From: Nitrospina sp052156635
Lineage (GTDB): Bacteria; Nitrospinota; Nitrospinia; Nitrospinales; Nitrospinaceae
Assembly (NCBI RefSeq): GCF_052156635.1
Contig: NZ_JBQKUO010000002.1
Span: 310,001-374,000 of the forward strand
Direction: 5' to 3'
DNA: 64,000 nucleotides
Positions within the stretch are counted from its first letter, which is position 1, and each line of letters starts with the position of its first letter. The notes under the pieces were generated by a model. The model had not been told where the DNA came from. It did not search any database and saw only the letters and a program-made list of their open reading frames with translations. Below, in pieces: positions 52,588-62,205 of this stretch. The position numbers were made by a program, and so were the translations under genes.

Positions 52588-54003
52588 ATGGAGTGGAAAC
52601 GGTTTGGTTTGGCCTGGGCGCTGGTCCTCAATTTTCTGGTTTCCGGCGCAGCCTGGGCTCTGCCGCTGACGGAATACAACAAGCTTCGTGATGTGAGGGT
52701 GCAGGAGACTGAAGAGGGGCTCCATATCCAGCTCCAGTTCCGGCACCCGCCCGATAATTTCCAGGCACCCGTTTTTTTTCAGAATTCAGTTCAGGTCGAT
52801 CTGCCCTTTGCCTACCTGGCTCCGGCCAAGCAGTACTTTCCCACTGGTGACGATGAGATTCACCAGGTGTATGCATCCCAGTACAACAAGGAACTGCTGC
52901 GCATCCGGTTTATCATTGGCGATCGGCGACAAGGATTGGAAAAACGGTTCCGCATTTCCCGCAATGGGAACAACATTGATGTTCTCGTGCGAAATGGGGG
53001 CAGCGCCTCCAAGAAATCCAAACTCGTGCCGTCGCCCAAAAGCGCGGACGATCCTTTGAGCGATTTCCTCGCATCCGGACCTTCTCATATCGAGGTCCCC
53101 AAAACCGGACCGCAATCCATTTCAAGTGGAACCGAAAATGAATCGGGCTCCCAATCTCCGGATCCGTTCGTGGAATTGCTTGACGAAAGCAAGACCCAGC
53201 CCGCCAAACAAAAGGTGACTTCTACCAGTACTGCAAAAAAGGAAACGTTGTCGGAGATGGTTGGAACCGCGTTTCGTAAAGATAAAAAAGGGAAGGGGAC
53301 AACCGAATCCAGAGGCATTCCGGAACAAGAAACGAGCACGGTACTGCAGAAAGAGGAAACCTCGGGTGGACCGGATATCTTTTCTGCCGGTTTAAAAATG
53401 TTTTACACGCTGGCGCTGGTTCTGGGATTGATGTTTCTTCTGTTTCACGTGTTCAAAAAATATGTCTGGAAAAACGGGGTTTTCGGCACCGAGAACAAAC
53501 CCATCAAGGTGCTGTCCACGGGATTTCTCGGACCGAAGAAAAGCATTGCCCTGGTGGAGGTGGCGGGTGAAGTACTGGTGCTCGGTATTGCAAACGAAAA
53601 CATTTCCCTTTTGGCGAACGTGGAGGACCCGGACCAGATCGACCGTATCAAGGGTGGATCGTATGTGCCGACCTCCTCCCGGATTCGAAAAAAGGAGGCA
53701 ACGAGTGTGCAGGCGCCCACTGTTGCCGTCAGTGCAATGAAGGAAGAGGATCCGGTGATGGAGGAAGAGGAAAGCGCACCGGAGATTACAACCGCAATGG
53801 ATGAGCCGCCCAAACCTTCTGTGCCTCCTCACAAGCGTGTCGATGCTTACGAGCGTGTGGTAAAACAACCCAAAACCACCAATCCGTTTCCCGATTTTGT
53901 TAAGCAGTTTGAAGATGACCAAAGTAAAAACGACGGAGCGGATTCGGTAAAAGGTTTGGAACAGCGCCTTAAGAAAACTCTTGAAGGCAACAGGGGGAAG
54001 TGA
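52588..54003 (+). CDS. fliO: FliO-like flagellar biosynthesis protein with long periplasmic AMIN-like domain
   Basis: A 471-aa protein, much longer than usual FliO (about 90-130 aa). A Sec signal (WALVLNFLVSGAAWA) leads a periplasmic AMIN-like beta domain (about 25-135: LRDVRVQETEEGLHIQLQF, RISRNGNNIDVLVRN), then a Ser/Thr/Lys-rich linker. One transmembrane helix (TLALVLGLMFLLFHVFKKYV, about 270-290) follows. The cytoplasmic FliO core is IKVLSTGFLGPKKSIALVEVAGEVLVLGI. A charged Pro/Glu-rich tail ends the protein. FliO assists assembly of the FliP ring. Its stop overlaps fliP. Confidence 0.88.
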   Translation: MEWKRFGLAWALVLNFLVSGAAWALPLTEYNKLRDVRVQETEEGLHIQLQFRHPPDNFQAPVFFQNSVQVDLPFAYLAPAKQYFPTGDDEIHQVYASQYNKELLRIRFIIGDRRQGLEKRFRISRNGNNIDVLVRNGGSASKKSKLVPSPKSADDPLSDFLASGPSHIEVPKTGPQSISSGTENESGSQSPDPFVELLDESKTQPAKQKVTSTSTAKKETLSEMVGTAFRKDKKGKGTTESRGIPEQETSTVLQKEETSGGPDIFSAGLKMFYTLALVLGLMFLLFHVFKKYVWKNGVFGTENKPIKVLSTGFLGPKKSIALVEVAGEVLVLGIANENISLLANVEDPDQIDRIKGGSYVPTSSRIRKKEATSVQAPTVAVSAMKEEDPVMEEEESAPEITTAMDEPPKPSVPPHKRVDAYERVVKQPKTTNPFPDFVKQFEDDQSKNDGADSVKGLEQRLKKTLEGNRGK

Positions 54004-54764
54004 TGCGGAGAATTTTACTCACATTCATGGGCCTCCTGGTTCTCACCGCATTTTTTTCGGCGGGACCGGTTGCCGACGCGCAGGCGATCCCCATGCCAAG
54101 TATCCAGGTGGGCGTGGAGAACACGGAAGAACCGGAGGCGATGTCCACCGCCCTTCAGATCCTGGCCCTGCTCACCATTCTCACACTGGCTCCTTCCATC
54201 CTCATCCTGATGACATCGTTTTCGCGCATCGTCATTGTGCTGTCGTTTCTGCGGCAGGCCATGGGAACCCAGCAAACCCCGCCGACGCAGGTGCTGGTGG
54301 GGCTGGCCCTGTTTCTGACGTTTTTTGTGATGAGTCCGGTATTGACCCAGATCAACTCGGAAGCCCTTCAGCCTTATCTGAATGAGGAGATCTCGCAGGG
54401 CGAAGCGCTGGAGCGGGCGCAGGCCCCGATCAAGGGGTTCATGCTGCGCCAGACCCGCAACAAGGATCTCGACCTGTTCCTCAATATTTCCCAGGATGAA
54501 CGGCCGGATACGGCGGAAGAGGTGAGCATGGCCGTCGTGGTTCCGGCGTTTGTCATCAGTGAATTGAAAACGGCGTTCCAGATTGGTTTCCTCATCTACA
54601 TTCCGTTCCTCATTCTTGACATGGTTGTGGCCAGTATCCTGCTTTCAATGGGTATGATGATGTTGCCGCCGGTGTTGATTTCGCTTCCCTTCAAATTGAT
54701 GCTGTTTGTCATGGTGGATGGCTGGCACCTGACGGTGGGGTCGCTGGTGAAGAGCTTTTTCTGA
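54003..54764 (+). CDS. fliP: Flagellar export gate protein FliP
   Basis: 253 aa with a signal-like first helix (LLTFMGLLVLTAFFSAG) and four membrane segments. TILTLAPSILILMTSFSRIVIVLSFLRQAMGTQQTPPTQVLVGLALFLTFFVM and the C-terminal MGMMMLPPVLISLPFKLMLFVMVDGWHL are the two FliP signatures. It forms the pentameric core of the type III export gate with FliQ/R. The ATG overlaps the fliO stop (TGATG) behind GGGGGAAG. Confidence 0.96.
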   Translation: MRRILLTFMGLLVLTAFFSAGPVADAQAIPMPSIQVGVENTEEPEAMSTALQILALLTILTLAPSILILMTSFSRIVIVLSFLRQAMGTQQTPPTQVLVGLALFLTFFVMSPVLTQINSEALQPYLNEEISQGEALERAQAPIKGFMLRQTRNKDLDLFLNISQDERPDTAEEVSMAVVVPAFVISELKTAFQIGFLIYIPFLILDMVVASILLSMGMMMLPPVLISLPFKLMLFVMVDGWHLTVGSLVKSFF

Positions 54765-54776
54765 CGAGGCTAGAGG

Positions 54777-55046
54777 ATGACCGAACAGTTCATAATTGAT
54801 TTTGGAATGAATTCCATCAAGACCACGCTGTTGCTTTCTGCCCCAATGCTTGGTTTTGGATTGCTCACCGGGCTCGTGGTTTCCATCTTTCAGGCGGTGA
54901 CTTCGATCCAGGAACTCACACTGACTTTCATCCCCAAAATCCTGGCGGTGTTTCTGGCGCTGTTTCTCTTTTTTCCCTGGCTGTTGCAGATCATCATTGG
55001 GTTCACCGAGAACATCCTTTCCAACTTTCCTTCCCTGATAGGCTGA
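54777..55046 (+). CDS. fliQ: Flagellar export gate protein FliQ
   Basis: 89 aa with two transmembrane helices. APMLGFGLLTGLVVSIFQAVTSIQELTLTFIPKILAV is the family signature. It wraps the FliP/FliR core as four copies. It starts 12 nt after fliP and overlaps fliR by one base. Confidence 0.95.
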   Translation: MTEQFIIDFGMNSIKTTLLLSAPMLGFGLLTGLVVSIFQAVTSIQELTLTFIPKILAVFLALFLFFPWLLQIIIGFTENILSNFPSLIG

Positions 55047-55822
55047 TGGACCTGTTCAATCTGTCTTACACGGATTTCGAACGGTTTTTGTTTGTCCTGT
55101 TTCGGGTGGGTGCCTTCATCATTTTTGTTCCCTTTTTCGGAAGCACCCAGTTTCCCTCAAGGGTGAAGACCGGCCTCATTCTGCTCCTGAGCGTCAGCCT
55201 GTACCCACTGGTTCCGGAAGCCGCTATTGCTCCCCCGAAGGGGCTTCTCGGCCTGTCGGTCATGCTGTTCTCGGAGATGCTTGTTGGGTTTTCCATCGCT
55301 TACGTCATGCGAATGATTTTCACAGCCGTTCAGATTGCGGGAACCATGGTGGATTTCCAGATGGGGTTCGGTGTCGTCAACGTCATTGATCCGCAGACCC
55401 AGTCTCAGGTATCCATCACCGCCCAGTTCCAGAATATCTTTGCGACGTTTCTTTTTCTCGCCCTCAATGGACATCACCTCACCGTTCACGCCCTGGTGGA
55501 AAGTTTTGAAATGATCAATCCCCAGCAGTTCGCCTTTTCGGCCTCAACGGTTGAATTCATTTTGCAGGTGTTTGCCGCCACATTTGTGGTAGCCATAAAA
55601 ATTGCCGCTCCGGTGATGGTGATTCTTTTCTTCATCAGTGTCGGGCTGGGTTTGGTTGCGCGCACCGTTCCTCAGATGAATGTTTTCATCGTCGCGTTTC
55701 CATTGCAGATCGGTGTGGGACTACTCATGGTGGGTCTCACGTTTTCATTTTTTACCGTTCTTTTAAAAAAACAGATTGCTGAAATGCCGGCATGGGTGAT
55801 GGGTCTCATGCAGACGTTTTAA
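55046..55822 (+). CDS. fliR: Flagellar export gate protein FliR
   Basis: 258 aa with six hydrophobic segments. FLFVLFRVGAFIIFVPFFGSTQFPSRVKTGLILLLSVSLYPLVP and the middle MVDFQMGFGVVNVIDPQTQSQVSITAQFQNIFATFLFLALNGHH are diagnostic. It caps the FliP/Q export gate. The ATG overlaps the fliQ stop by one base; flhB follows after 35 nt. Confidence 0.95.
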   Translation: MDLFNLSYTDFERFLFVLFRVGAFIIFVPFFGSTQFPSRVKTGLILLLSVSLYPLVPEAAIAPPKGLLGLSVMLFSEMLVGFSIAYVMRMIFTAVQIAGTMVDFQMGFGVVNVIDPQTQSQVSITAQFQNIFATFLFLALNGHHLTVHALVESFEMINPQQFAFSASTVEFILQVFAATFVVAIKIAAPVMVILFFISVGLGLVARTVPQMNVFIVAFPLQIGVGLLMVGLTFSFFTVLLKKQIAEMPAWVMGLMQTF

Positions 55823-55857
55823 ATTGAGGCGTTCCCCTATGGGAGTAGGTACCAGGT

Positions 55858-56931
55858 ATGGACGAAGAGAATAAAGATCAGAAAACAGAAGAGCCATCAG
55901 CGAAACGAATTCAGGACGCGGAGGAGCGGGGTAACTTCGCGCACAGTCGCGAACTGACTTCCGCTTTCATCCTGATGATGGCGATTCTGGCCTTTGCGCT
56001 CGGCGGTTCCTTCGTCACCAAAAAAATGATGGCCACCTGGCACAATCTAATCAGCCAGGCGCACACTGTGGAGCCGACCATTCCCGCCATGCGGGAGCTA
56101 CTCGCATGGATTGTGCAGAACGTTTTCACCATCTTGAGCCCCATCCTTGTTTCTATCATGGTTGGAGGAATCGTCGTCAATCTCATGCAGACGGGCGGCC
56201 TCAGGTTTTCCGGTCATCCCCTCATTCCCAAATTCAACAAACTCAACCCCATCAACGGCACCAAGCGCCTGTTCTCCATGGTTGCGTTGATGGAGCTGTT
56301 CAAGTCGCTTTTCAAGGTCACTCTCATTTCGCTCATCGCATTTTTCACCATCCGGAGTCATTTCTCTGAAATTCCGGCGATGACCGACTTTGGAGTTGGG
56401 CAGATTCTGACCTTCATGGGCCGGGTCGGACTGGAAATCATGATCCAGGTTCTCCTGGTGCTCATCGTGCTTGCGTTCATCGACTACATGTTCCAGCGCT
56501 TCACGTATATGAAAAACCTGCGCATGACCAAGCAGGAGGTGAAAGACGAACGGAAGGACACGGAAGGTAGCCCGCAGGTCAAGCAACGCATTCGCAGCGT
56601 GCAGCTGGAAATGATGCGGCGCCGGATGATGGCCGCCGTACCAGATGCGGATGTGGTGGTCACCAACCCGACTCACTATTCCATTGCGATCAAATACGAC
56701 CGGGATCGGCACGATGCACCGGTGGTGGTGGCGAAGGGGATGGGGCCGGTGGCGCTCCGCATCCGTGAGATTGCCAAAGAAAACGGCGTGCCCCTGGTGG
56801 AAGACAAGCCCCTCGCAAGGCTCCTGTACAAGACGGTGGACATCGGTCAGTACATCCCGGCGGAGCTCTACCGCGCTGTGGCGGAAATCCTCGCGTACGT
56901 GTACCGCCTGAAGGGAATCAAAATGGTATAG
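55858..56931 (+). CDS. flhB: Flagellar export switch protein FlhB
   Basis: 357 aa. It opens with the basic/acidic DQKTEEPSAKRIQDAEERGNFAHSRELTSAF common to FlhB, then four transmembrane helices and a cytoplasmic domain. The autocleavage motif NPTH lies at 270-273 (VVTNPTHYSIAIKYD). Cleavage switches export from rod-hook to filament substrates. The end AYVYRLKGIK is typical. A 153-bp AT-rich spacer separates it from flhA. Confidence 0.96.
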   Translation: MDEENKDQKTEEPSAKRIQDAEERGNFAHSRELTSAFILMMAILAFALGGSFVTKKMMATWHNLISQAHTVEPTIPAMRELLAWIVQNVFTILSPILVSIMVGGIVVNLMQTGGLRFSGHPLIPKFNKLNPINGTKRLFSMVALMELFKSLFKVTLISLIAFFTIRSHFSEIPAMTDFGVGQILTFMGRVGLEIMIQVLLVLIVLAFIDYMFQRFTYMKNLRMTKQEVKDERKDTEGSPQVKQRIRSVQLEMMRRRMMAAVPDADVVVTNPTHYSIAIKYDRDRHDAPVVVAKGMGPVALRIREIAKENGVPLVEDKPLARLLYKTVDIGQYIPAELYRAVAEILAYVYRLKGIKMV

Positions 56932-57084
56932 ATATTGCTAATTTATTGTATTGATGAGTTTTAGGACCTGATTTTCAGGTGCCCCGTGACCCGCCGGGAA
57001 CTATAACATATTATAAATAAATGGGTCCGGGGGTTCCTCCAGGGTTGGGGGCGGCGTCAAAATTTTGAAAGGATGAAAGACTGA

Positions 57085-59175
57085 ATGGCCACTCAAGCAC
57101 AGGTTCAGGCGATCATGGCATCGCGCCCGAGGGAAATCGGCATCGCACTCGGCATGATTTCCGTGCTTGTGGTGATGGTGATTCCCATTCCAACTTTTCT
57201 CCTCGACCTGCTTCTTTCATTCAGCCTCACCTTTTCGCTCGTCATTCTGCTGGTCGCCATCTTCATGATCTCGGCGCTGGACTTTTCCGTGTTTCCGTCG
57301 CTTCTTCTGATGGTCACGCTGGTCCGGCTTTCCCTGAATGTGGCCTCGACCCGCATCATTCTCCTGCATGGTGACGAAGGCCCGCACGCGGCGGGGCAGG
57401 TGATTGAGTCGTTCGGCTCGTTTGTCGTTGGCGGCAATTATGTCGTCGGTGCGGTCATTTTCATCATCCTCGTCCTTATCAACTTCATCGTCATCACCAA
57501 GGGTTCGGTGCGCACGTCGGAAGTGGCGGCACGGTTCACGTTGGACGCCATCCCCGGGAAACAGATGAGCATCGACGCCGATCTGAACGCCGGTCTCATC
57601 ACCGAGGAAGAAGCGCGAACTCGGCGGCGCAACCTGGAGCGGGAAGCGGATTTTTACGGTGCGATGGACGGTGCCATCCGCTTTGTGCGGGGAGACGCGG
57701 TGGCGGGGATCCTGATCACGCTCATCAACGTTTTGGGTGGTTTTGCCATCGGCGTGTTCCAGCAGGACATGGGTGTGGGTGAGGCGGCACGGGTGTACAC
57801 GCTTTTGACCATCGGTGACGGACTGGTCACACAACTTCCGGCACTGGTCGTCTCCACCGCCGCAGGCCTTGTGGTGACCCGCGCTACAACGGAACGCAAC
57901 CTGCCCGCCGAACTGGTGCAACAGGTGGTCAAAAATCCGGCGGCGTTTTCCATCTCTTCCTTCGTGCTGTTCTTTTTCGGTCTCATTCCCGGTCTGCCTC
58001 ACATTCCGTTTTTCTTTCTGGCGGCCGCCACCGGTTATATCAGCTACCGGTTGTACCAGGAACGGTTGAAGCAGGAAGCCATGGAAATGAAACGGATCGA
58101 GGAAGTCCAGAGCGCCCCCATCCCGGAGAAAGTGGAATCCATCCTGCCCCTGGATGTGATGGAGCTCGAAGTGGGGTATGAGTTGATCCCGTTGGTTGAC
58201 GCCAACCGCAATGGCGAACTGCTTGACAGGATCAAGTCCATCCGCCGTCAGTTTGCACTGGAGATGGGTTTCATCGTACCGCCGCTTCACATTCGCGACA
58301 ACCTGCAACTCAAATCCAGTGATTACGCCGTTTTGATCAAGGGTGTCGAGGTGGTGCGCGGATCGGTGATGATGGGCCGGCTTTTGGCGATGAATCCCGG
58401 CCAGACGGAAAAGGAAATCGAGGGCGTTCATACCAAGGAGCCGACATTTGGCCTGCCGGCAGTCTGGATCCAGGCCCGTGCTAAACAGGAAGCCCAGATG
58501 GCGGGATACACCGTGGTCGATCCGGCCACCGTCATCACCACGCACATCAAGGAAACCATCAAACGGTATGCGGCGGAGTTGCTGGGTCGCCAGGAAACCC
58601 AGGCCCTCATCGAAAAGTTCAAGGAAACCAATCCGAAGGTGATCGAGGAGTTGATCCCCAACCTGATGAACGTGGGCAAGGTACAGAAGGTTCTGCAAAA
58701 CCTGCTTCGCGAGCAGATTTCGGTCCGGGATCTACGTACTATTCTGGAAACCCTGGCAGACTATGCTCCGAAGGTGGACGATCCGGACCTGCTTACCGAA
58801 TACGTACGGCAGGCGATGGCGCGACCCATCACCAGGCAGTACGCGGGTGAAGGAGAAACTTTGTCGGTCATCACCTTCGACCGCAATATTGAAGAAGCCA
58901 TTCAGCAATCGATCCAGCGCACCGAATTGACGTCCTTCCTGGCACTGGACCCGACGGTGGCCGAGCAGATTTTGAGACGACTCAAAGAAGCCGTGGAAGA
59001 AGCGACACCAATAGCGGAGACCATACCGGTCCTGTTGACCTCGCCCGCAATTCGCATGCATGTACGGCGGTTGACGGAGCGGTTCATCCCGGACCTCGTT
59101 GTGCTGTCGCACAATGAAATCATGTCCACGGCGCAAATCAAAACCCTGAGAGTGGTGACCCTCAATGCGAATTAA
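57085..59175 (+). CDS. flhA: Flagellar export protein FlhA
   Basis: 696 aa. Seven to eight transmembrane helices (about 1-310) include the FHIPEP-family signature RLSLNVASTRIILL and a RFTLDAIPGKQMSIDADLNAGLI block, followed by a large cytoplasmic domain that docks chaperone-substrate complexes. AGGATGAAAGACTGA precedes the ATG. It ends 11 nt inside flhF. FlhA is the proton-channel-like component of the flagellar type III secretion system. Confidence 0.97.
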   Translation: MATQAQVQAIMASRPREIGIALGMISVLVVMVIPIPTFLLDLLLSFSLTFSLVILLVAIFMISALDFSVFPSLLLMVTLVRLSLNVASTRIILLHGDEGPHAAGQVIESFGSFVVGGNYVVGAVIFIILVLINFIVITKGSVRTSEVAARFTLDAIPGKQMSIDADLNAGLITEEEARTRRRNLEREADFYGAMDGAIRFVRGDAVAGILITLINVLGGFAIGVFQQDMGVGEAARVYTLLTIGDGLVTQLPALVVSTAAGLVVTRATTERNLPAELVQQVVKNPAAFSISSFVLFFFGLIPGLPHIPFFFLAAATGYISYRLYQERLKQEAMEMKRIEEVQSAPIPEKVESILPLDVMELEVGYELIPLVDANRNGELLDRIKSIRRQFALEMGFIVPPLHIRDNLQLKSSDYAVLIKGVEVVRGSVMMGRLLAMNPGQTEKEIEGVHTKEPTFGLPAVWIQARAKQEAQMAGYTVVDPATVITTHIKETIKRYAAELLGRQETQALIEKFKETNPKVIEELIPNLMNVGKVQKVLQNLLREQISVRDLRTILETLADYAPKVDDPDLLTEYVRQAMARPITRQYAGEGETLSVITFDRNIEEAIQQSIQRTELTSFLALDPTVAEQILRRLKEAVEEATPIAETIPVLLTSPAIRMHVRRLTERFIPDLVVLSHNEIMSTAQIKTLRVVTLNAN

Positions 59176-60268
59176 AAAAATACTGGCGAACAGTTATCCT
59201 GAAGCTCTGACGCGTGTCAAAGAAGAGCTGGGCGAGGACGCTCTGGTGTTGAAGACCCGTTCCATCAAGTTTGGCCAGGAAGGAGGGGGCCAGGGCGCCT
59301 CCATGGTGGAGATCACTGCCGCCATGGAGGACGCTTCGCATCCCGCCTCCGTGATGACGATGGCGGAAGAACCGGGGAGCGAAGGTTCGGAACCCCTGGG
59401 AGCCAACCGGAAGTCTTTAAACTCGGGGAATGAAGATCGCGAAATGCGTTCCCTCATTTACACCTTGTTGTCCCAAACCGAACGTGCGAAATCTATGGGT
59501 CTGCACGGGGAACAACTTCACACCTATCAGCATCTCGTCGAATGCGGGATCGACGAACACCTGGCGGCGCGCGTATTTGAAACTCTCAACGAGAATTCAC
59601 CCGGCATGGGCATAAACATGATTCAGGTGGAGGATCGTGTGGGGGGATCGTTCCACTTTTCCGGACCTATCCAGTTGGACGCGGTCGGACCCAAAATTGT
59701 TGCGTTGCTGGGTCCCACCGGTTCCGGCAAGACCACCACCGTGGCGAAACTCGCGGCACGGTTTGCTTTACTGGAACGCAAGAAGGTGGTGCTGGTTTCC
59801 CTCGATACCTTTCGCCTGGGTGCCCTGGAGCAGTTGCAGATTTACGGCGACCTCATGCGCGTTCCCGTGGAGATGGCGACCGACCGAAACGAATTTCTGC
59901 AGATACTCAATCGTCATCAGGATGCGGACCTGATTCTCATCGATACGATGGGACGCAACCCGCGTGACGAACAGTATGTGGAAGAGTTGAAGCAGATTTT
60001 CAGTGCCGCGCCCAATCTGGAAACGCATCTGGTGCAAAGCGCAACAGCGCAGGAAAGCGTGTTCGAGCATTCGCTGAAACAGTTTCAACCGTTGGGTGTG
60101 GACCGCATTGTGCTGACGAAGATCGATGAGGGCATGCAATTCGGCCATTTGTATAACATTGCGAGCCGTCACCCCGTTCCGTTTTCGTATTTTACCAATG
60201 GCCAGAGGGTGCCCGAAGATATTGAAGTGGCTGCACTCGAAGGGGTAATTCGTTTGATTTTTGGCTGA
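59165..60268 (+). CDS. flhF: Flagellar SRP-like GTPase FlhF
   Basis: 367 aa. A basic N-terminal B domain (MRIKKILANSYPEALTRVKEELGEDALVLKTR) and a linker precede the SRP-type NG domain: G1 GPTGSGKT at 183-190, VVLVSLDTFRLGALEQLQIYG, LILIDTMGRNPRD and LTKIDEGMQFGHLYNIA. FlhF marks the site and number of flagella, usually polar. The overlap with flhA and the adjacent flhG are standard for polar flagellates. Confidence 0.95.
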   Translation: MRIKKILANSYPEALTRVKEELGEDALVLKTRSIKFGQEGGGQGASMVEITAAMEDASHPASVMTMAEEPGSEGSEPLGANRKSLNSGNEDREMRSLIYTLLSQTERAKSMGLHGEQLHTYQHLVECGIDEHLAARVFETLNENSPGMGINMIQVEDRVGGSFHFSGPIQLDAVGPKIVALLGPTGSGKTTTVAKLAARFALLERKKVVLVSLDTFRLGALEQLQIYGDLMRVPVEMATDRNEFLQILNRHQDADLILIDTMGRNPRDEQYVEELKQIFSAAPNLETHLVQSATAQESVFEHSLKQFQPLGVDRIVLTKIDEGMQFGHLYNIASRHPVPFSYFTNGQRVPEDIEVAALEGVIRLIFG

Positions 60269-60296
60269 ATTCATCTTAAATTAAAAAGGCTAACCT

Positions 60297-61181
60297 ATGG
60301 TTTTTTCAGGCCTAACCGAAAGAACGGGCCGCCAGGCCAACACCTTGAGGCGCATCATGCAAAACGATTCCAGTAAACTCCCTCCAAAAGTTCTCGCCAT
60401 CAGCAGTGGCAAGGGTGGCGTTGGAAAAACCAACGTCGTGGCCAACGTGGCGTGTGCGCTGTCGCGAAAAGGCAAAAAGGTGTTGATCTTCGATGCGGAC
60501 ATGGGCCTCAACAACATCGACATTCTGCTCGGGCTCGCTTCCCCCTTTCACATTGGGCACGTGTTCTCCGGCGAGAAGAAAATCGAAGATGTGCTGGTGG
60601 ACGGACCGCGTGGGATCAAGGTGCTTCCGGCGAGTAACGGATGGCAGGAATTGACCCTGCTGGACTCGGAAAAAAAGCTGTTATTGATGGAAGAACTCGA
60701 CCGGATCAGTGGGGACTTCGATTACCTGCTGTTCGATACGGGCGCAGGCATCTCATCCAACGTGACGTATTTCTGCAGTGCGGCGCATGATATCGTGCTC
60801 GTCGCCACCACGGAACCGACTTCGCATACGGATGTGTATGCGCTGATGAAGGTGTTGTTCCAGCAGCATCACCAGAAACGGTTTCGTCTCATCGTCAACG
60901 CGGTGAAGAACGAACGGGAAGCACTTGAGGTGTACAAGCGCCTGTCTACGGTCCTGGATCGTTTTCTTGGCGGTGTGACTCTGGAATACATGGGTTACGT
61001 CGTACACGATGTCAATGTTTCCAAGGCAGTTCGCCAGCAGAAACCGTTTATTGAATTGTATCCGCATTCGAAGGTGAGTCAGTGCATCGACCTGGTGACG
61101 CAACGGATTTTGAAGGAACGCGACCGGTTTTCGCCAGACTCCGACCGGCCCTTTGCGTGGAGGAGTGTGTTGCAGATATGA
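60297..61181 (+). CDS. flhG: Flagellar number regulator FlhG (MinD-like ATPase)
   Basis: 294 aa. The extreme N terminus RTGRQANTLRRIM matches the activation helix that stimulates FlhF, supporting the start at 60297 rather than the internal ATG. A deviant Walker A SGKGGVGKT lies at 37-45, DADMGLNNIDILLGL follows, and the switch II-like FDTGAGIS is present. The C-terminal membrane-targeting helix of MinD is weak. It limits flagellar number together with FlhF. Confidence 0.93.
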   Translation: MVFSGLTERTGRQANTLRRIMQNDSSKLPPKVLAISSGKGGVGKTNVVANVACALSRKGKKVLIFDADMGLNNIDILLGLASPFHIGHVFSGEKKIEDVLVDGPRGIKVLPASNGWQELTLLDSEKKLLLMEELDRISGDFDYLLFDTGAGISSNVTYFCSAAHDIVLVATTEPTSHTDVYALMKVLFQQHHQKRFRLIVNAVKNEREALEVYKRLSTVLDRFLGGVTLEYMGYVVHDVNVSKAVRQQKPFIELYPHSKVSQCIDLVTQRILKERDRFSPDSDRPFAWRSVLQI

Positions 61182-61429
61182 TGACTCCGTTTCAGGCAAA
61201 GAAAGCCGCACTGGTATTTGCGCTGTTTGCTTTTATCCTGCTGTCGCTGGGAAGTTGGATTTCGGGTGCGCGGGTATTGGCGGCCGTGGTGCGGGGCGTC
61301 GAAGGGTTCTTTGTATTTGGCGGGCTGGCCTGGGCGGTATGCGCGCTTGTGTCCACCAATGAGCCACAGGAAAAAAAGAAGAAAAAGAAACGGCCCCAGA
61401 AAGGGCAGAACTTGGATCAAACGGTGTGA
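61178..61429 (+). CDS. Small membrane protein between flhG and fliA
   Basis: 83 aa from the ATG at 61178, overlapping the flhG stop. Two hydrophobic stretches (ALVFALFAFILLSLGSWI and GVEGFFVFGGLAWAVCALV) are followed by a very basic tail (EKKKKKKRPQKGQN). No named family is recognised. GGAGGAG precedes it. The fixed location inside the operon suggests a flagellar or regulatory role, but nothing in the sequence shows one. Confidence 0.7.
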   Translation: MMTPFQAKKAALVFALFAFILLSLGSWISGARVLAAVVRGVEGFFVFGGLAWAVCALVSTNEPQEKKKKKKRPQKGQNLDQTV

Positions 61430-61436
61430 AGGGTGA

Positions 61437-62204
61437 ATGATTATGGCAGGTAAGCCGCAACCGGCAGAAGAAATTCCCATCTCTCCGGAGAACACGGAAC
61501 AGATCATCCTGGAGTATTCTCCCATGATCAAGTACGTGGCGAACCGGATTGCCATGCGGCTTCCATCGCACATTGAGGTGGACGACCTCATCAGCGTCGG
61601 GGTGCTGGGGCTGATTGATGCCATCGAAAAATACGATCCCAACCGCGGTGCCAAATTCAAAACTTATGCAGAGTTCCGCGTGCGAGGTTCCATCCTCGAT
61701 GAACTGCGCAATCTCGACTGGGTACCCCGGTCGGTGCGTCAAAAGGCATCGGAAATGGACGCCCTCACAAACCGTTTACAGGGCAAGTTCGGCCGGCCCC
61801 CGGAGGATGAAGAGATCGCCGAGGAGATGGGCGTCAGCATTGAAGAATTCTTCACCGCGATGAACGAGACCCGCAGCGTTCCCATCCTCAGCCTGGAAGA
61901 TCTGGGCATCAACAAGGAAACGGGGGAACAGCAGAATCTGCTCGATTGTCTGATAGGCGACATGGAATCGGATCCGCAAACCCAGATCCGTCTCAATGAA
62001 CTGAAAAAAATCATCGCCGAAGCCATCGACGCCCTTCCGGAAAAAGAACGGCTCATGATTTCGCTGTATTATTACGAAGAGCTGACGATGAAAGAGATCG
62101 GAGAGGTGCTGAATATCACTGAATCACGCGTATCACAGATTCATTCCAAAGCGGTCTTTCGACTGAGGACCAAATTGAAATCCATTCTGGCTGACGAGGT
62201 GTGA
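61437..62204 (+). CDS. fliA: Flagellar sigma factor FliA (sigma-28)
   Basis: 255 aa. Region 2 reads LILEYSPMIKYVANRI...LISVGVLGLIDAIEKYDPNRGAKFKTYAEFRVRGSILDELRNLDWVPRSVR, nearly canonical for sigma-28. Region 3 and region 4 follow, with DALPEKERLMISLYYYEELTMKEIGEVLNITESRVSQIHSKA as the -35 helix-turn-helix. It directs late flagellar genes such as flagellin. Its position as the last flagellar gene behind a sigma-54 promoter implies an RpoN-to-FliA cascade. Confidence 0.95.
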   Translation: MIMAGKPQPAEEIPISPENTEQIILEYSPMIKYVANRIAMRLPSHIEVDDLISVGVLGLIDAIEKYDPNRGAKFKTYAEFRVRGSILDELRNLDWVPRSVRQKASEMDALTNRLQGKFGRPPEDEEIAEEMGVSIEEFFTAMNETRSVPILSLEDLGINKETGEQQNLLDCLIGDMESDPQTQIRLNELKKIIAEAIDALPEKERLMISLYYYEELTMKEIGEVLNITESRVSQIHSKAVFRLRTKLKSILADEV

Positions 62205-62205
62205 C

